A DNA stretch of 44,758 bases from a virus. Both the position numbers and the translations under genes were made by a program. Positions 20,553 through 29,862 of the stretch are shown here, one piece after another (within the stretch, counting starts at the first letter, position 1; every line of letters starts with the position of its first letter). Location: IMG/VR virus record IMGVR_UViG_3300044998_000411, positions 1-44,758 of that record. One strand, written 5' to 3'. Under the pieces are notes generated by a model. The model searched no databases, was not told the DNA's origin, and was given only the letters and a program-made list of their open reading frames with translations.

Positions 20553-23500
20553 CTACGGCTGAACGTCCATCAGGATCAGTTCATCCAGATTGGTTATGAA
20601 CATGAACACGCGGTTCACCCCTGTCAGGCTGCGCCGAAGAACAAGTGCTCCGTTGCCATTGAGGCCTACCCATCTGTGCTCGTTTCCGCTGTAGCGTGGC
20701 TTCCATGAAGTCCCTTTGATCTTGGCTGTCTCAAGCAACGTCTCCGGCACGAACCGCTCAAACCTGCGAACCGCAATGGTGTCGCCTACCAGAACCGTCG
20801 CCGGGTTCACCGTGACAATGAAGTCCGGGTCGCGCTGCCACTGCATCAGCCAATCGACCAGCGGCTTGAACCGCAAGCCGGTCTGGATGCTTTCGCGCCA
20901 CAGCTTGTTCCCGGGGATGCCGGTCAGAGCCTCAAAGTAGGGCGTGAACGGCCCTTCGAGTTCCTTGAGCGGGTCGATCAGGCTTTGATCGAAATGCCCA
21001 GTCGTGGGGTCGAGATACTCCTCTTTGATGCAGTGCGTCGCGCTGGGAACGCCGGGGTAGTTGGTAACGACCCCTGCCGTAATGCCATTCGCTCCGATGT
21101 TGTTGTGCGCCCCGGTCAGGGTCCCGCCGCCGATTATCTCGATCTTGTTCGAGATATTCTCTTCACCTGCCCGCGTAGGGAGCCAGACGTTATTCAGGGT
21201 CAGGCTCATCTGCGGAACGTCTACGGAGACCAGCCCCATGACCTGATCGGACTTGTTCGCCAGCAGCCGCTTGAAGTGGTGAGGGATGGCGGCATAGTTC
21301 GTCACGCTGAACATCGTCGGCGCACCAGGGTTGGTGCTGCTCTTGGCCAGCAACTGGTTGCGGAAGCTGCTCATGTGAACGTGGTTCTCGACTGTCACAT
21401 TGCCGAAAACTCCGGTGTTCATCTGGAGAAAGACCGGCTGGGTCGGCGAGACGCTGATCCACGACCCGATATAGGTGTTTGGCAGGTTCACATCCGCAAG
21501 GTTTGTTTGAATGCCGTCATGGTGCGTGGCGATGTTGTAAATCGCTGGGCCGCTTCCGTTCGACCAGACGTTGTTCGTCCAAGTGCCGTAGCGGCAGTAG
21601 AGGCGCACCCAAGGTGTCGTAGGGGAGGGCGCAAACTTTTGGGCGATGACAAAAACATCGCCGTCATCCGGAGCGGCTTCGAGAGTGCCATTCCCAATCA
21701 GCATACCATTATAGGCGAACTGGAAATTGGGCCTGTTCTGATTGGCGTTCCCGAAAAACTGCGAGTAGTGGGCGACCATGATCCGGCGACCCCGGATAGC
21801 CGCTGCCTCGTTCAGCGTGTTGGTGGTGTAATCGTAGACCCCAGCGTGATAAGCCCACAGGCCGCGAGGAAGATCGGCCGCCGCACTAAGGCCCGCCGCA
21901 GTGACGTTCTGCCAGATCGGGCGATTATTGCTGTCCACACTCACCGCGACTTCGATCTCCTTGGTGCTCTGCATCAGGTCCAGCCTCATGCCGGTTGAGC
22001 GCCCAAGGAATACGTTGTTCGTTGAGTAGGTGATCGTTCCGCCGTGCAGGTAAGTGGCATCATTCCATACGCGGTCGAGATAGAAGTTTTCTTGGCTCCA
22101 GGTGAATGTCCTGCCGGACGGGCCGTTCGGGCTGAGGCCGCGAGGGACCATCTGGCAGGACGAATTATCGACGTTCACGCTGGAGCCGTTTGGCGCCTCA
22201 TTCATGTTGATCGTCAGGTAGCCCTGAAAGATCGAGAGCGTCAGGTCGTCCATGTCATCCTGAACCGTGACATTGCGCCGGTTCCGGGTATGCGTCGGGA
22301 TCGTGCCAAGCTGGATCGAATGATTGAAGTTGAAGTTCCCTGCCGGGCGCAGCGTATGGGTGTTGCTTGTCCCAAGCTGCGTCTGCGAAACAAGTTCGCC
22401 CTCGTTGCTGCTCAAGGGAAAGATGCAGATGTAATCCATCTTGGTCAGGCCGGTCAGGTTGGTCTGACCAGTCTGCGCTCCTACAGCATTGAGCAAGCGG
22501 CTGATCCAGCCATAAAGCCGAACGTCGTTCTTGAATGCGGAAGTGAGCGTGAAATTGTGCAGGTTCGGGCGAAACCAGCCGCCAGACGTTGAAGGCAGGC
22601 ACTCCTGCGTGAAGCGCCCCGGCCCCAAATTCAGCGTATAGTCGTCCACCCGGTTCGAGTTGGCGGCCGTCTGCGGCCCGAAGTCGTAGCGGTCAGTGCT
22701 ATTCGGAAGGATGCCATAGGTATCCGTCGTCTCATTGGACGCCACAATCTCGATGCAAGGCACTAGCGGAAACCAGTCGCCCCCGCTCATGTAGCGGCTG
22801 TTGAGCAGCGCCAGCTTGCCATCTGTGATTGCCGTCCGACAGCGAGCGACACCGTGAAACAGCGCACCGATCTTTCCGTCAATGTCGGTGTTGATCGTCT
22901 CGGCAACAAAGTCCTTGTAGTAAGGCGCGCTCCCGGTTGTCGGGGTGATAAGCTGCGGAGTGCCCGAAGGCGGTGCTTCCAGATTGTTGCCCGCCGTCCA
23001 GTCGTGGATCATCATTTGGACGCCGACTGGGACATTGGCGAGGTTCACGAGAGGAAAGAAGTTTGTCGAGGCTGCAATGCCGTCGAACTGCGCCCACACC
23101 AGCCAAACATCGTTCCCCGCGCTGTCCTGATAGGGCATTTTGGAGACGCCGGTAACGTATTGGCGAGTGGCGTTGATGGCCGAGGAAATGGTAATCTCAC
23201 CAGCCGCGTCCACGGCAAAAGACACGCTGCTGGAAGCCCAACCAATTGAGAAGCTCCACGTTGACCCTTTGACAGGCAAGGAGATAAGCATACTGGTGCG
23301 GCACCGATTGCCGAGCGCCGGATTGGCAAAGCCGATGTTATCGGCCCTGATAACGGTGTTAGTCGGGGTGTTCTGGAGGCTAGTCAGCAGCACGCCCTTC
23401 CCGGTGCCGCCGTGAATGTCGGGGCCGCTGTGCTCGCCAGCGTAAGCGCGAGAAATCCAGGACGGTCCATTGTTGAACAGATATGCTGCGTCGGTGTTTG

Positions 23501-23933
23501 CATGAGGCGCGTCGGTCTTGTGCCACGGCGCGCCGTATATCCGGCGGGCTGGTTCCATGAGCGCACCCGCGTAGACACCATTTTGATCGTGAAAGGAGCG
23601 CTCTGTATTTCCTGCAATTTGGGACCACGCGCCATTACGACCTCGCTCCCATGCTCCCTCTGTGCTTGTCCAAGTCGCGTGAGCAGGCAAGTCAATTTTG
23701 TCATCAGATGAAAGCAGCTTAAGTAAAACTTTGGTTCCTACTAAAGCTTGTGCTTCAGCTCTAGCCGCCTCGGCTCGGTCCGCTTCCGCCTGAGCCAAAG
23801 CCACTTGTGCCGCACCATTAGCAGTAGCATCACTTGCAGCTTGTTCAGCCGCATCCACAAGAACCTGGACTGCCGCGACAGTTTCGTCTCGAAGTTCATT
23901 TCTCAAGCGCGTAGCAAAAAGAGGAATTGTCAT
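20553..23933 (-). CDS. Large receptor-binding tail fibre/spike protein (1126 aa)
   Basis: ATG at 23933 is chosen over an upstream TTG because GAGG lies about 9 bases before it and it overlaps the preceding TAA (TAATG). Residues 1-75 are Ala/Glu-rich (coiled-coil adaptor). The remainder is beta-rich with many Asn, Gly, Thr and Trp, typical of phage adhesins; no enzyme motif was recognised. Base use shifts within the gene: the N-terminal coding part (about 23600-23933) is AT-rich like the virion genes upstream, while the rest is much GC-richer. This suggests that the distal host-binding part was acquired separately. It likely attaches to the adaptor fibre at 24289-25575. Confidence 0.75.
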   Translation of the reverse strand: MTIPLFATRLRNELRDETVAAVQVLVDAAEQAASDATANGAAQVALAQAEADRAEAARAEAQALVGTKVLLKLLSSDDKIDLPAHATWTSTEGAWERGRNGAWSQIAGNTERSFHDQNGVYAGALMEPARRIYGAPWHKTDAPHANTDAAYLFNNGPSWISRAYAGEHSGPDIHGGTGKGVLLTSLQNTPTNTVIRADNIGFANPALGNRCRTSMLISLPVKGSTWSFSIGWASSSVSFAVDAAGEITISSAINATRQYVTGVSKMPYQDSAGNDVWLVWAQFDGIAASTNFFPLVNLANVPVGVQMMIHDWTAGNNLEAPPSGTPQLITPTTGSAPYYKDFVAETINTDIDGKIGALFHGVARCRTAITDGKLALLNSRYMSGGDWFPLVPCIEIVASNETTDTYGILPNSTDRYDFGPQTAANSNRVDDYTLNLGPGRFTQECLPSTSGGWFRPNLHNFTLTSAFKNDVRLYGWISRLLNAVGAQTGQTNLTGLTKMDYICIFPLSSNEGELVSQTQLGTSNTHTLRPAGNFNFNHSIQLGTIPTHTRNRRNVTVQDDMDDLTLSIFQGYLTINMNEAPNGSSVNVDNSSCQMVPRGLSPNGPSGRTFTWSQENFYLDRVWNDATYLHGGTITYSTNNVFLGRSTGMRLDLMQSTKEIEVAVSVDSNNRPIWQNVTAAGLSAAADLPRGLWAYHAGVYDYTTNTLNEAAAIRGRRIMVAHYSQFFGNANQNRPNFQFAYNGMLIGNGTLEAAPDDGDVFVIAQKFAPSPTTPWVRLYCRYGTWTNNVWSNGSGPAIYNIATHHDGIQTNLADVNLPNTYIGSWISVSPTQPVFLQMNTGVFGNVTVENHVHMSSFRNQLLAKSSTNPGAPTMFSVTNYAAIPHHFKRLLANKSDQVMGLVSVDVPQMSLTLNNVWLPTRAGEENISNKIEIIGGGTLTGAHNNIGANGITAGVVTNYPGVPSATHCIKEEYLDPTTGHFDQSLIDPLKELEGPFTPYFEALTGIPGNKLWRESIQTGLRFKPLVDWLMQWQRDPDFIVTVNPATVLVGDTIAVRRFERFVPETLLETAKIKGTSWKPRYSGNEHRWVGLNGNGALVLRRSLTGVNRVFMFITNLDELILMDVQP

Positions 23934-24292
23934 TACAGAACCTCGTTCCAAATAAGTGTGATAGTTATTTCTTTTACGGCAGTTGCGTTTGTTGCGTCAG
24001 TAACAGTAACTCTCCACACGGCAATTTCTGGAGCAAGCTCATTTACAATAGCACTCCAAGTCGGATTAGCTATTCCAGTAAATGTAGGTTCAACAATCAT
24101 TGATCCGCTTACATAAGCCCAGTTGTAAGTGAACGGAGAAGTTCCTCCAATTGGTGTAGTATTTGGAAGTTGAGTAGTAGTTACTAAACCACTACTGCTG
24201 CGTCCAAATTGAGCTCGAGTAACATCATTCGCCAGAACAGAAAATTCTGAAGAAGATACCGTTCCTACAAGAGCAGTTAAAATTCCACTCAT
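23933..24292 (-). CDS. Small Ig-like virion protein of the fibre module (119 aa)
   Basis: The start overlaps the fibre gene's stop by 4 bases and the stop overlaps the spike gene's ATG by 1. The product has beta-sandwich character (PFTYNWAYVSGSM, then WRVTVTDATNATAVKEITIT), like the Ig-like or PKD-like domains of phage tail and head proteins. It may be a fibre accessory or a chaperone-like piece. The function is inferred from place and fold look. Confidence 0.55.
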   Translation of the reverse strand: MSGILTALVGTVSSSEFSVLANDVTRAQFGRSSSGLVTTTQLPNTTPIGGTSPFTYNWAYVSGSMIVEPTFTGIANPTWSAIVNELAPEIAVWRVTVTDATNATAVKEITITLIWNEVL

Positions 24293-25575
24293 GAGATATT
24301 ACCTGAAATAACCCACTCGGTTGCAGCAACTTTTACAAGCGTAGCAAATCCTCGTTGACTAATTGTTCGTGTTCCGGTGTTTGCTGTTCCTGCTTGACGT
24401 AGAGTATCTGAAGTTATTGTAACAGATTGCGAATTTCCGCTATTGTTATACAAAACGCAAGTTGTTCCAATCGGAAAAGGAACCGCTGCGTTTGCCGGGA
24501 TAATCCAGCCTCCAGTCGTATTCTGAACCATGCGACCACTGTCATTGAGACTAAGTGTAATCGCACTTCCGCCGGCTTGTGCTGATAGAGGCAATCCGCG
24601 GAAGCCTAGTGAATTTGCTGTTGGAGTGCCAACTGAAGTAATTGTAACGCTCTGACGAAGAGATGTAATATCTTCGTTTGCATCAGAAGCTGCTGCACCT
24701 AAATTAGACCTTGCAGCTGAAGGATTGACTGCTCCAGTTCCTCCGTGCTCAATTGCAAGAATTCCTCCGAGCGTCAAGGTTCCAGATGCAGTAATTGGAC
24801 CACCACTTAGAGTAAGTCCAGTATTTCCTCCACTACCGTTAACACTTACAACTGTTCCGTTGCCAGGCCCGCCAGTATCTGCAAGTGCTCGAGTAAGTAG
24901 TTCAAATTTTACATCAGGAGAACCGCCGTCGTTAATCGCGCCAAAGACTCTACCATCCAAAACATAAACGTAGCCATCTCCTTCGGCAACACCTTCTGGT
25001 GGCGTAGAGTCTTCAATCCCGATATATCCAAACGTATAAGTTACTAGTGCGGCAACAAATCCTTGCGCTGCATTTGCAGCATCAATAGCAGGCTGACTTG
25101 CTTCTGCAATACTTATTCCATTCAGTTTGTTGTTGCGAAACTGAATAATGTCATTTTCTTCCAACCGCCCAAGAGAATACGTAGGGTCTCCAATATCACT
25201 AGTAATTGCTCGATTAAGTTGTTCTCGAAGTTGTTGGACCTGCATTACAATAAGGTCAAGTTGTTTTTCTATAACTTCCGGAAAAAACCCGCCTTGATTT
25301 ACAATGTCAGTGTCTTGAGTGACCGGCACTCGACGAAGAATAACAAGTTCATGGTCTGCTGGAGGCGCAGGAATTATTGTAACTGAACCGCTATTTTGCC
25401 CAAGACCAGAAACTCCTAGTTCATTTTGCGCGTATTCTTTTACAACAACTCCGTCAAGATCGCGGAGAAAAACTTCAAGATGATTTGCACTGAACACGAT
25501 GAAGGGATAAGGAAACTCTGTTGCGAGTCCATCCGTTAACAGTTTTGCAACATTTGTTGTAGTGCCTACTGTCAT
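24289..25575 (-). CDS. Tail fibre with T7 gp17-like N-terminus (428 aa)
   Basis: The start at 25575 has GTAGGAAAC upstream. The first 130 residues (FPYPFIVFSANHLEVFLRDL, then LRRVPVTQDTDIVNQGGFFP) match the N-terminal virion-attachment domain of T7-like tail fibres. The rest is Gly/Thr/Ser-rich with a shaft-like LTLSGGPITASGTLTLGG. It probably docks on the tail and bears the larger adhesin encoded downstream. A palindromic repeat element precedes it. Confidence 0.78.
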   Translation of the reverse strand: MTVGTTTNVAKLLTDGLATEFPYPFIVFSANHLEVFLRDLDGVVVKEYAQNELGVSGLGQNSGSVTIIPAPPADHELVILRRVPVTQDTDIVNQGGFFPEVIEKQLDLIVMQVQQLREQLNRAITSDIGDPTYSLGRLEENDIIQFRNNKLNGISIAEASQPAIDAANAAQGFVAALVTYTFGYIGIEDSTPPEGVAEGDGYVYVLDGRVFGAINDGGSPDVKFELLTRALADTGGPGNGTVVSVNGSGGNTGLTLSGGPITASGTLTLGGILAIEHGGTGAVNPSAARSNLGAAASDANEDITSLRQSVTITSVGTPTANSLGFRGLPLSAQAGGSAITLSLNDSGRMVQNTTGGWIIPANAAVPFPIGTTCVLYNNSGNSQSVTITSDTLRQAGTANTGTRTISQRGFATLVKVAATEWVISGNIS

Positions 25576-25592
25576 TTCAGTTTCCTACGTTT

Positions 25593-25641
25593 GAGTTTAG
25601 AGCCATACCCGGCACCCCATGCCAGAGCCATACCTAAACTC
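25593..25641 (-). repeat. 49-bp palindromic copy of the three-locus repeated element
   Basis: Read on the minus strand, GAGTTTAG and CTAAACTC form the outer inverted arms. Inside are two direct copies of GGTATGGCTCT and a central hairpin GGCA-TGGGG-TGCC. The right half resembles the start of the terminal repeat. It lies in the 67-base gap between an internal virion protein gene and the tail fibre gene. It could be an RNA-processing, termination or regulatory site; no T run follows. Confidence 0.75.
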
Positions 25642-25642
25642 A

Positions 25643-28075
25643 TCAACCGCCAAAAGCGGTCTCAAGACGAAGCGCCTGAGGATCTTCTCCACGGCCCCAC
25701 CACATTCCTTCTTCATGATCTCGCTGATATTGCAACGCGCGCCGGTATCCTTCAGGATCATATTCTCTTTGCACTGCGTCGAGAATAGCACGTTCCATCA
25801 AAACTTTTGAGTGCCAAAACTTAGGAACAAGCTGATTTCCAAGATTAAACACATCAGCAGGGATATCCGCAGGCCGCCCTTGTGCTACATCAATTAAATT
25901 ATCTACAGTAACTTTATGCACTGCTTTTAGCAGTTCTGTGGTTGGGTCACCTGGGCTGTAGCTACTGTTGTTGATGTTGATATAATTCATCATCAAGTCA
26001 CCTAGTATCCCCATGCTACCACCATTTAACATGGCCCTGCCCCAAAAGTCAAGGTTTGTTGGAGCCATATCATACAACTGCTGGCCAGATACCAATGCTT
26101 TAGCTTGCGTAATTATTGCTCCGCCAAGAGTCATGAAGGTAAAATATGCCGCGCCATAAGTCATCTTATCTCGGATATTCGGTAGTGAAGCAATACGACG
26201 AAGTTGGTTAAAATGCAGTGCCATAGGGAAAGCAAGCAAACTAAGCATAGTGCGGTTAAACTGCCCAAGCGCGCTGTTCGGATCAATAGCTTCGCCCATA
26301 GCCCGGCGCGATCGAAGATCAGTATCCGGGATAGCCCCTCGAATATAATTTTGCATCAGCGCGCCAAATTTCTCCGCTACCTCTTGCTCATCTTTATTGC
26401 CTATTTTCATCAAGTCGATTGGGCGCAAAAACTTCGCGCCTTGCACGTCATAAGAACCAATGCTCCGCATCACATCCCAGTCTTTTGATGTAATACCCAT
26501 TTCAAGCATAACTGGCGCAAGCGGATGATCGTCAAACTTTATGTTCTTTGTGTCATGAAGAAAGCCCAAGAACTGTTTACCAACAGCGTTTCTCGCATCT
26601 TGCGTATGTTTTGAAGCCAGTCCAATGCGATAAACTTGATCGCTAAATACGCGAGCTATATGCGGCCCGTCCATTGCGCCAAAGTAACGAACTCGGCTAC
26701 TAGCAAGGTTAGTCGCATTTTCATAGATAATCCCGGACCGAATTAACTCAGCTTTACTTATTTTACCAGAAGCTACTTCTGAGATATAATTGCGAATTAG
26801 TCCCGCTTGCGGCAGGCCATAAACTTTGCTCATAATTTTTGCATTCATCAAATCGCCGATAATCGAAGGAATAAGCACTCCACCAAGTTTACTTCCAACA
26901 GCCATTGTGCGGAAACCCGAAATAGCTTGAACAGCCCAATTTCCATCCGCACTTGTCACTCGCCTATCATGTATATCAAACATATCATTGAAAAGTTTAA
27001 CACCTCGTTGCGCTCTTTTAGCTTCTGCTTGCACATTCTTACCCGCAGCTTTTGCTCGCTTTGTAGCTTCATGCTCTGCAAAGCGTCCAGCAAATTCTCT
27101 CATTGAGCCCGGACTAGTTCCAAAAGTTTGAAGCATCGAAATTTCTTTCGCCATATGCTCAACCATTCCGATAGTTTGCTCGTAAAGGTTGCCCGCTCCA
27201 TACTTACCCTGCATTTCAATCCATGCGTCAGAGCTTTTATAATGCAAAAACCTATCTCGAGTAAGTCTGTTTGCGAGATTGCCTTCAACCCCGCCTTCAG
27301 TCAAATACTTATCTCGCATTTTTCCCTCAGAAATAATACCCTCATACATAGACATAAGAGCTTCGCGGCGTTTTTCTACCGGAATAGCAACACCATCTAG
27401 CCTCATAATATCCCAATCAACAATACCTTCTCGCAGATGATCTTCAACCCAGGTATTTGTTTCAGTGCCGTCATTCAATTTATATACTCGCGCGCGCGAA
27501 ACTTTAACTGCATCGTGCGTCTGAAACAGCCGGTTATGTGGACTATCAGGAATTGTAGCCCCATGCCGGTTTGCCCACTTACGCAGAAAATCAAGCATCT
27601 CACGAATTGCTTTTGCATCAGCTTCTGCTTCTGGAAAAGTTGACTTTCCAAAAGCTGCGTGAGCAATATCATCTAGACCATCAGTTCTACTGCCAACAAA
27701 AGCCCGAGGTTTATATTTCAATAATATGTTATCGAGAAAAGAGAGTGCAACACCTATTACGTTTTCATAATGATTTTCCACTCGAAGCATAATATTTTCA
27801 AGTTCTCGGACAGGGTCTTTAGCCGCAAGTAGCCTTTGCTGAATATCGTGCATAGCTCGAATATCTTTGATTCTCTGCCACCGCCGAATTCCATTTACAG
27901 ATGAAATAGCATCAACAGCTTTTTTAGCCGCAGCAGTATCAGCTGTTATAGGATCAATGCCTTCAAGCAATGCGCGCTCATAGTCTTCCTTATAAGCCCG
28001 CTTTGCTTTTTCAACACGTTCTTTATTAACACGATCAGCAGTTACTTGACCATCAAGGCAGTCCAAAAAACTCAT
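25643..28075 (-). CDS. Large internal virion (core) protein (810 aa)
   Basis: ATG at 28075 is preferred over TTG at 28084 because GAGGAG stands 9 bases before it. The protein has long helical stretches in the first third and a later region with Gly/Ala and hydrophobic segments (YGAAYFTFMTLGGAIITQAK) that could insert in a membrane. Position after two other core genes and before the fibre gene matches T7-like internal virion proteins, which form the ejection channel. No enzyme motif was recognised. Confidence 0.65.
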   Translation of the reverse strand: MSFLDCLDGQVTADRVNKERVEKAKRAYKEDYERALLEGIDPITADTAAAKKAVDAISSVNGIRRWQRIKDIRAMHDIQQRLLAAKDPVRELENIMLRVENHYENVIGVALSFLDNILLKYKPRAFVGSRTDGLDDIAHAAFGKSTFPEAEADAKAIREMLDFLRKWANRHGATIPDSPHNRLFQTHDAVKVSRARVYKLNDGTETNTWVEDHLREGIVDWDIMRLDGVAIPVEKRREALMSMYEGIISEGKMRDKYLTEGGVEGNLANRLTRDRFLHYKSSDAWIEMQGKYGAGNLYEQTIGMVEHMAKEISMLQTFGTSPGSMREFAGRFAEHEATKRAKAAGKNVQAEAKRAQRGVKLFNDMFDIHDRRVTSADGNWAVQAISGFRTMAVGSKLGGVLIPSIIGDLMNAKIMSKVYGLPQAGLIRNYISEVASGKISKAELIRSGIIYENATNLASSRVRYFGAMDGPHIARVFSDQVYRIGLASKHTQDARNAVGKQFLGFLHDTKNIKFDDHPLAPVMLEMGITSKDWDVMRSIGSYDVQGAKFLRPIDLMKIGNKDEQEVAEKFGALMQNYIRGAIPDTDLRSRRAMGEAIDPNSALGQFNRTMLSLLAFPMALHFNQLRRIASLPNIRDKMTYGAAYFTFMTLGGAIITQAKALVSGQQLYDMAPTNLDFWGRAMLNGGSMGILGDLMMNYININNSSYSPGDPTTELLKAVHKVTVDNLIDVAQGRPADIPADVFNLGNQLVPKFWHSKVLMERAILDAVQREYDPEGYRRALQYQRDHEEGMWWGRGEDPQALRLETAFGG

Positions 28076-29862
28076 AGCACACAACTCCTCATTGCAGCGT
28101 CAAGGCGCTGATCTTCTTTCAAATCTTCCAATAACTCTCGAACAGTAATTGAATTTCCACTGTCATCGAATATTGTCATATCAAGAGAAATTTCTTCACC
28201 TAAATCAATAGTTTTTGCGTCATCCGAAAAACGAGAAAGCAATGCATCAGCTTCAGAAATTAAATCCTCGGGCAACTCCTCAAACCGTCGAGCCACTGCT
28301 TCAGCCGCACCGCCATTAAGTCGCATCATTTGAACTGGGGTTCGGCCAGAAGCTACAGCGTCAACGAGGCTGTTTGCAACTTTCAAGGTTTCTAACTTTT
28401 CAACTGCTGCTTGTTCAATCCGAAACCGTTCACGTGCAGCTTCTACCTCAGCCATTGCTTTTTTGTATTCTTTATTAGCACTCCGCAAGCTATTGCGTTG
28501 AGTTTTCAGCATTTTTCTTGGCATAATCTGAAGATCATTCATTCGAGCTTCAATAGCTTCTACTGAAATACTCTGAGTTATAATATCAAGTTGTTTTTCA
28601 ATTTCTCTGCGTTTAGCTGTTGTAAGACCAGGTTTTTCTAGTTCCTTTAAATACCCCCGAACAATTGCTCCAGTATCAGGATCAATTGACTCAATGGCGT
28701 CTTCAAAAGTCGGCATATTAGCTTCAATATCATCAAGTCTTGCTTGTGCCCGAGCCAATTTATCTCGCGCTCGATCTAACCTAGCAAACACTTCCGGCTC
28801 TTTTGCTCGAACAATATCAAAATCTGCTAGTTTTTCAAGTTCATCTGCGGGTATCGGAGGAAGCACTCGCGCTATTGCAGTTTCTCCCGCAAACAAGCTG
28901 CGAATTTCTTCTAATTCTGCTGTAAATCGGCGTAATCCTTCTCTAGTCGTTCCGTATGGGGAAGCTTTAATAACAACTTCTTCCATATCCATTATGTGTG
29001 CAGCACCACGCGCGCGAGGATCATCAATTTCATCGAGAGACTCACGAAGCTGATCTCGAGTTGCAGCACGATCAATTTTTTCTGCTGCTTGTGCGCGCAG
29101 TTGCCTATCTCGTAGCAATCTTGCCGCTACCACTCCAATGCCTTCAAACACCCCGCCCGCCGCTGCAGATACTGCAACATCAAATAAAGGATCGCGTTCA
29201 GGTAACCCGGCTAATTCTCTATTAGGTATCACTGAACCAAATTCAGTCGCAGCAGTAATTGCGCCGCTAGCCGCCGCGCTGGTTGCAATCCGAGTAGCAA
29301 TTGATCGACCAATACCTCCAACGCCAAGAGTTGCTAAAGCGAGAGGGTCTCTAATAGTAAGCGTTCCAGCAGTTGCCCCGATAAATTGCCCGATAGCGCC
29401 ACTGATACCACCTGTTTCACCCATTAGTGCAGTTTGTTTTTCTACACTTTTTTGCAACTCAAAAACTTCTTCAAGCACAGTCTCAAAAGATTTAAGACGT
29501 GGATCATTCATCGCCTTAATTTCTTCATTAAAAGCTTTAAAGGCCGTAATGCTTTGCTGAAGGTCTGGCGTTATTTCTCCGCTAATATCGCGTTGCCAAA
29601 AAGAAACATCTTCACCCTGAATGACTCGAGCGTAGCTATTAAGCGCGGCCATATCTCGTCGAAAATTAGGTTTCTTCCCAGTTATTTTTTCATATTCTAG
29701 CAGCGTAGATTTCCAAGCATTTTCAACTTCTGACTCAAGCGAATAAGGAGAGTCAACAACAAATTGTTGCCGATACCCTTGAATAAGGTTTTCGAAAAAA
29801 CCAGTTGGCTTGCCTAAGGCAGGCGTAAAGTTTTGAGTCATATCTGAAGAAAAAAGTCCCAT
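28072..29862 (-). CDS. Internal virion protein with hydrophobic and coiled-coil regions (596 aa)
   Basis: The start at 29862 follows the upstream stop with a 1-base overlap. Residues 150-250 are Gly/Ala-rich and hydrophobic (GAIGQFIGATAGTL, AAASGAITAATEFG). Residues 360-510 are helical and highly charged (RLDRARDKLARAQARLDD), a likely coiled coil. The pattern and the position next to the transglycosylase-bearing protein suggest an ejected core protein that crosses the cell envelope during DNA entry. Confidence 0.65.
   Translation of the reverse strand: MGLFSSDMTQNFTPALGKPTGFFENLIQGYRQQFVVDSPYSLESEVENAWKSTLLEYEKITGKKPNFRRDMAALNSYARVIQGEDVSFWQRDISGEITPDLQQSITAFKAFNEEIKAMNDPRLKSFETVLEEVFELQKSVEKQTALMGETGGISGAIGQFIGATAGTLTIRDPLALATLGVGGIGRSIATRIATSAAASGAITAATEFGSVIPNRELAGLPERDPLFDVAVSAAAGGVFEGIGVVAARLLRDRQLRAQAAEKIDRAATRDQLRESLDEIDDPRARGAAHIMDMEEVVIKASPYGTTREGLRRFTAELEEIRSLFAGETAIARVLPPIPADELEKLADFDIVRAKEPEVFARLDRARDKLARAQARLDDIEANMPTFEDAIESIDPDTGAIVRGYLKELEKPGLTTAKRREIEKQLDIITQSISVEAIEARMNDLQIMPRKMLKTQRNSLRSANKEYKKAMAEVEAARERFRIEQAAVEKLETLKVANSLVDAVASGRTPVQMMRLNGGAAEAVARRFEELPEDLISEADALLSRFSDDAKTIDLGEEISLDMTIFDDSGNSITVRELLEDLKEDQRLDAAMRSCVL

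Noticed and set aside
20985-21998. Plus-strand frame of 337 codons opposite the fibre gene
   Set aside because: It lies in a GC-rich region where stop codons are rare, is rich in Arg, Val and Asp without any motif, and contradicts the strand of all neighbours.
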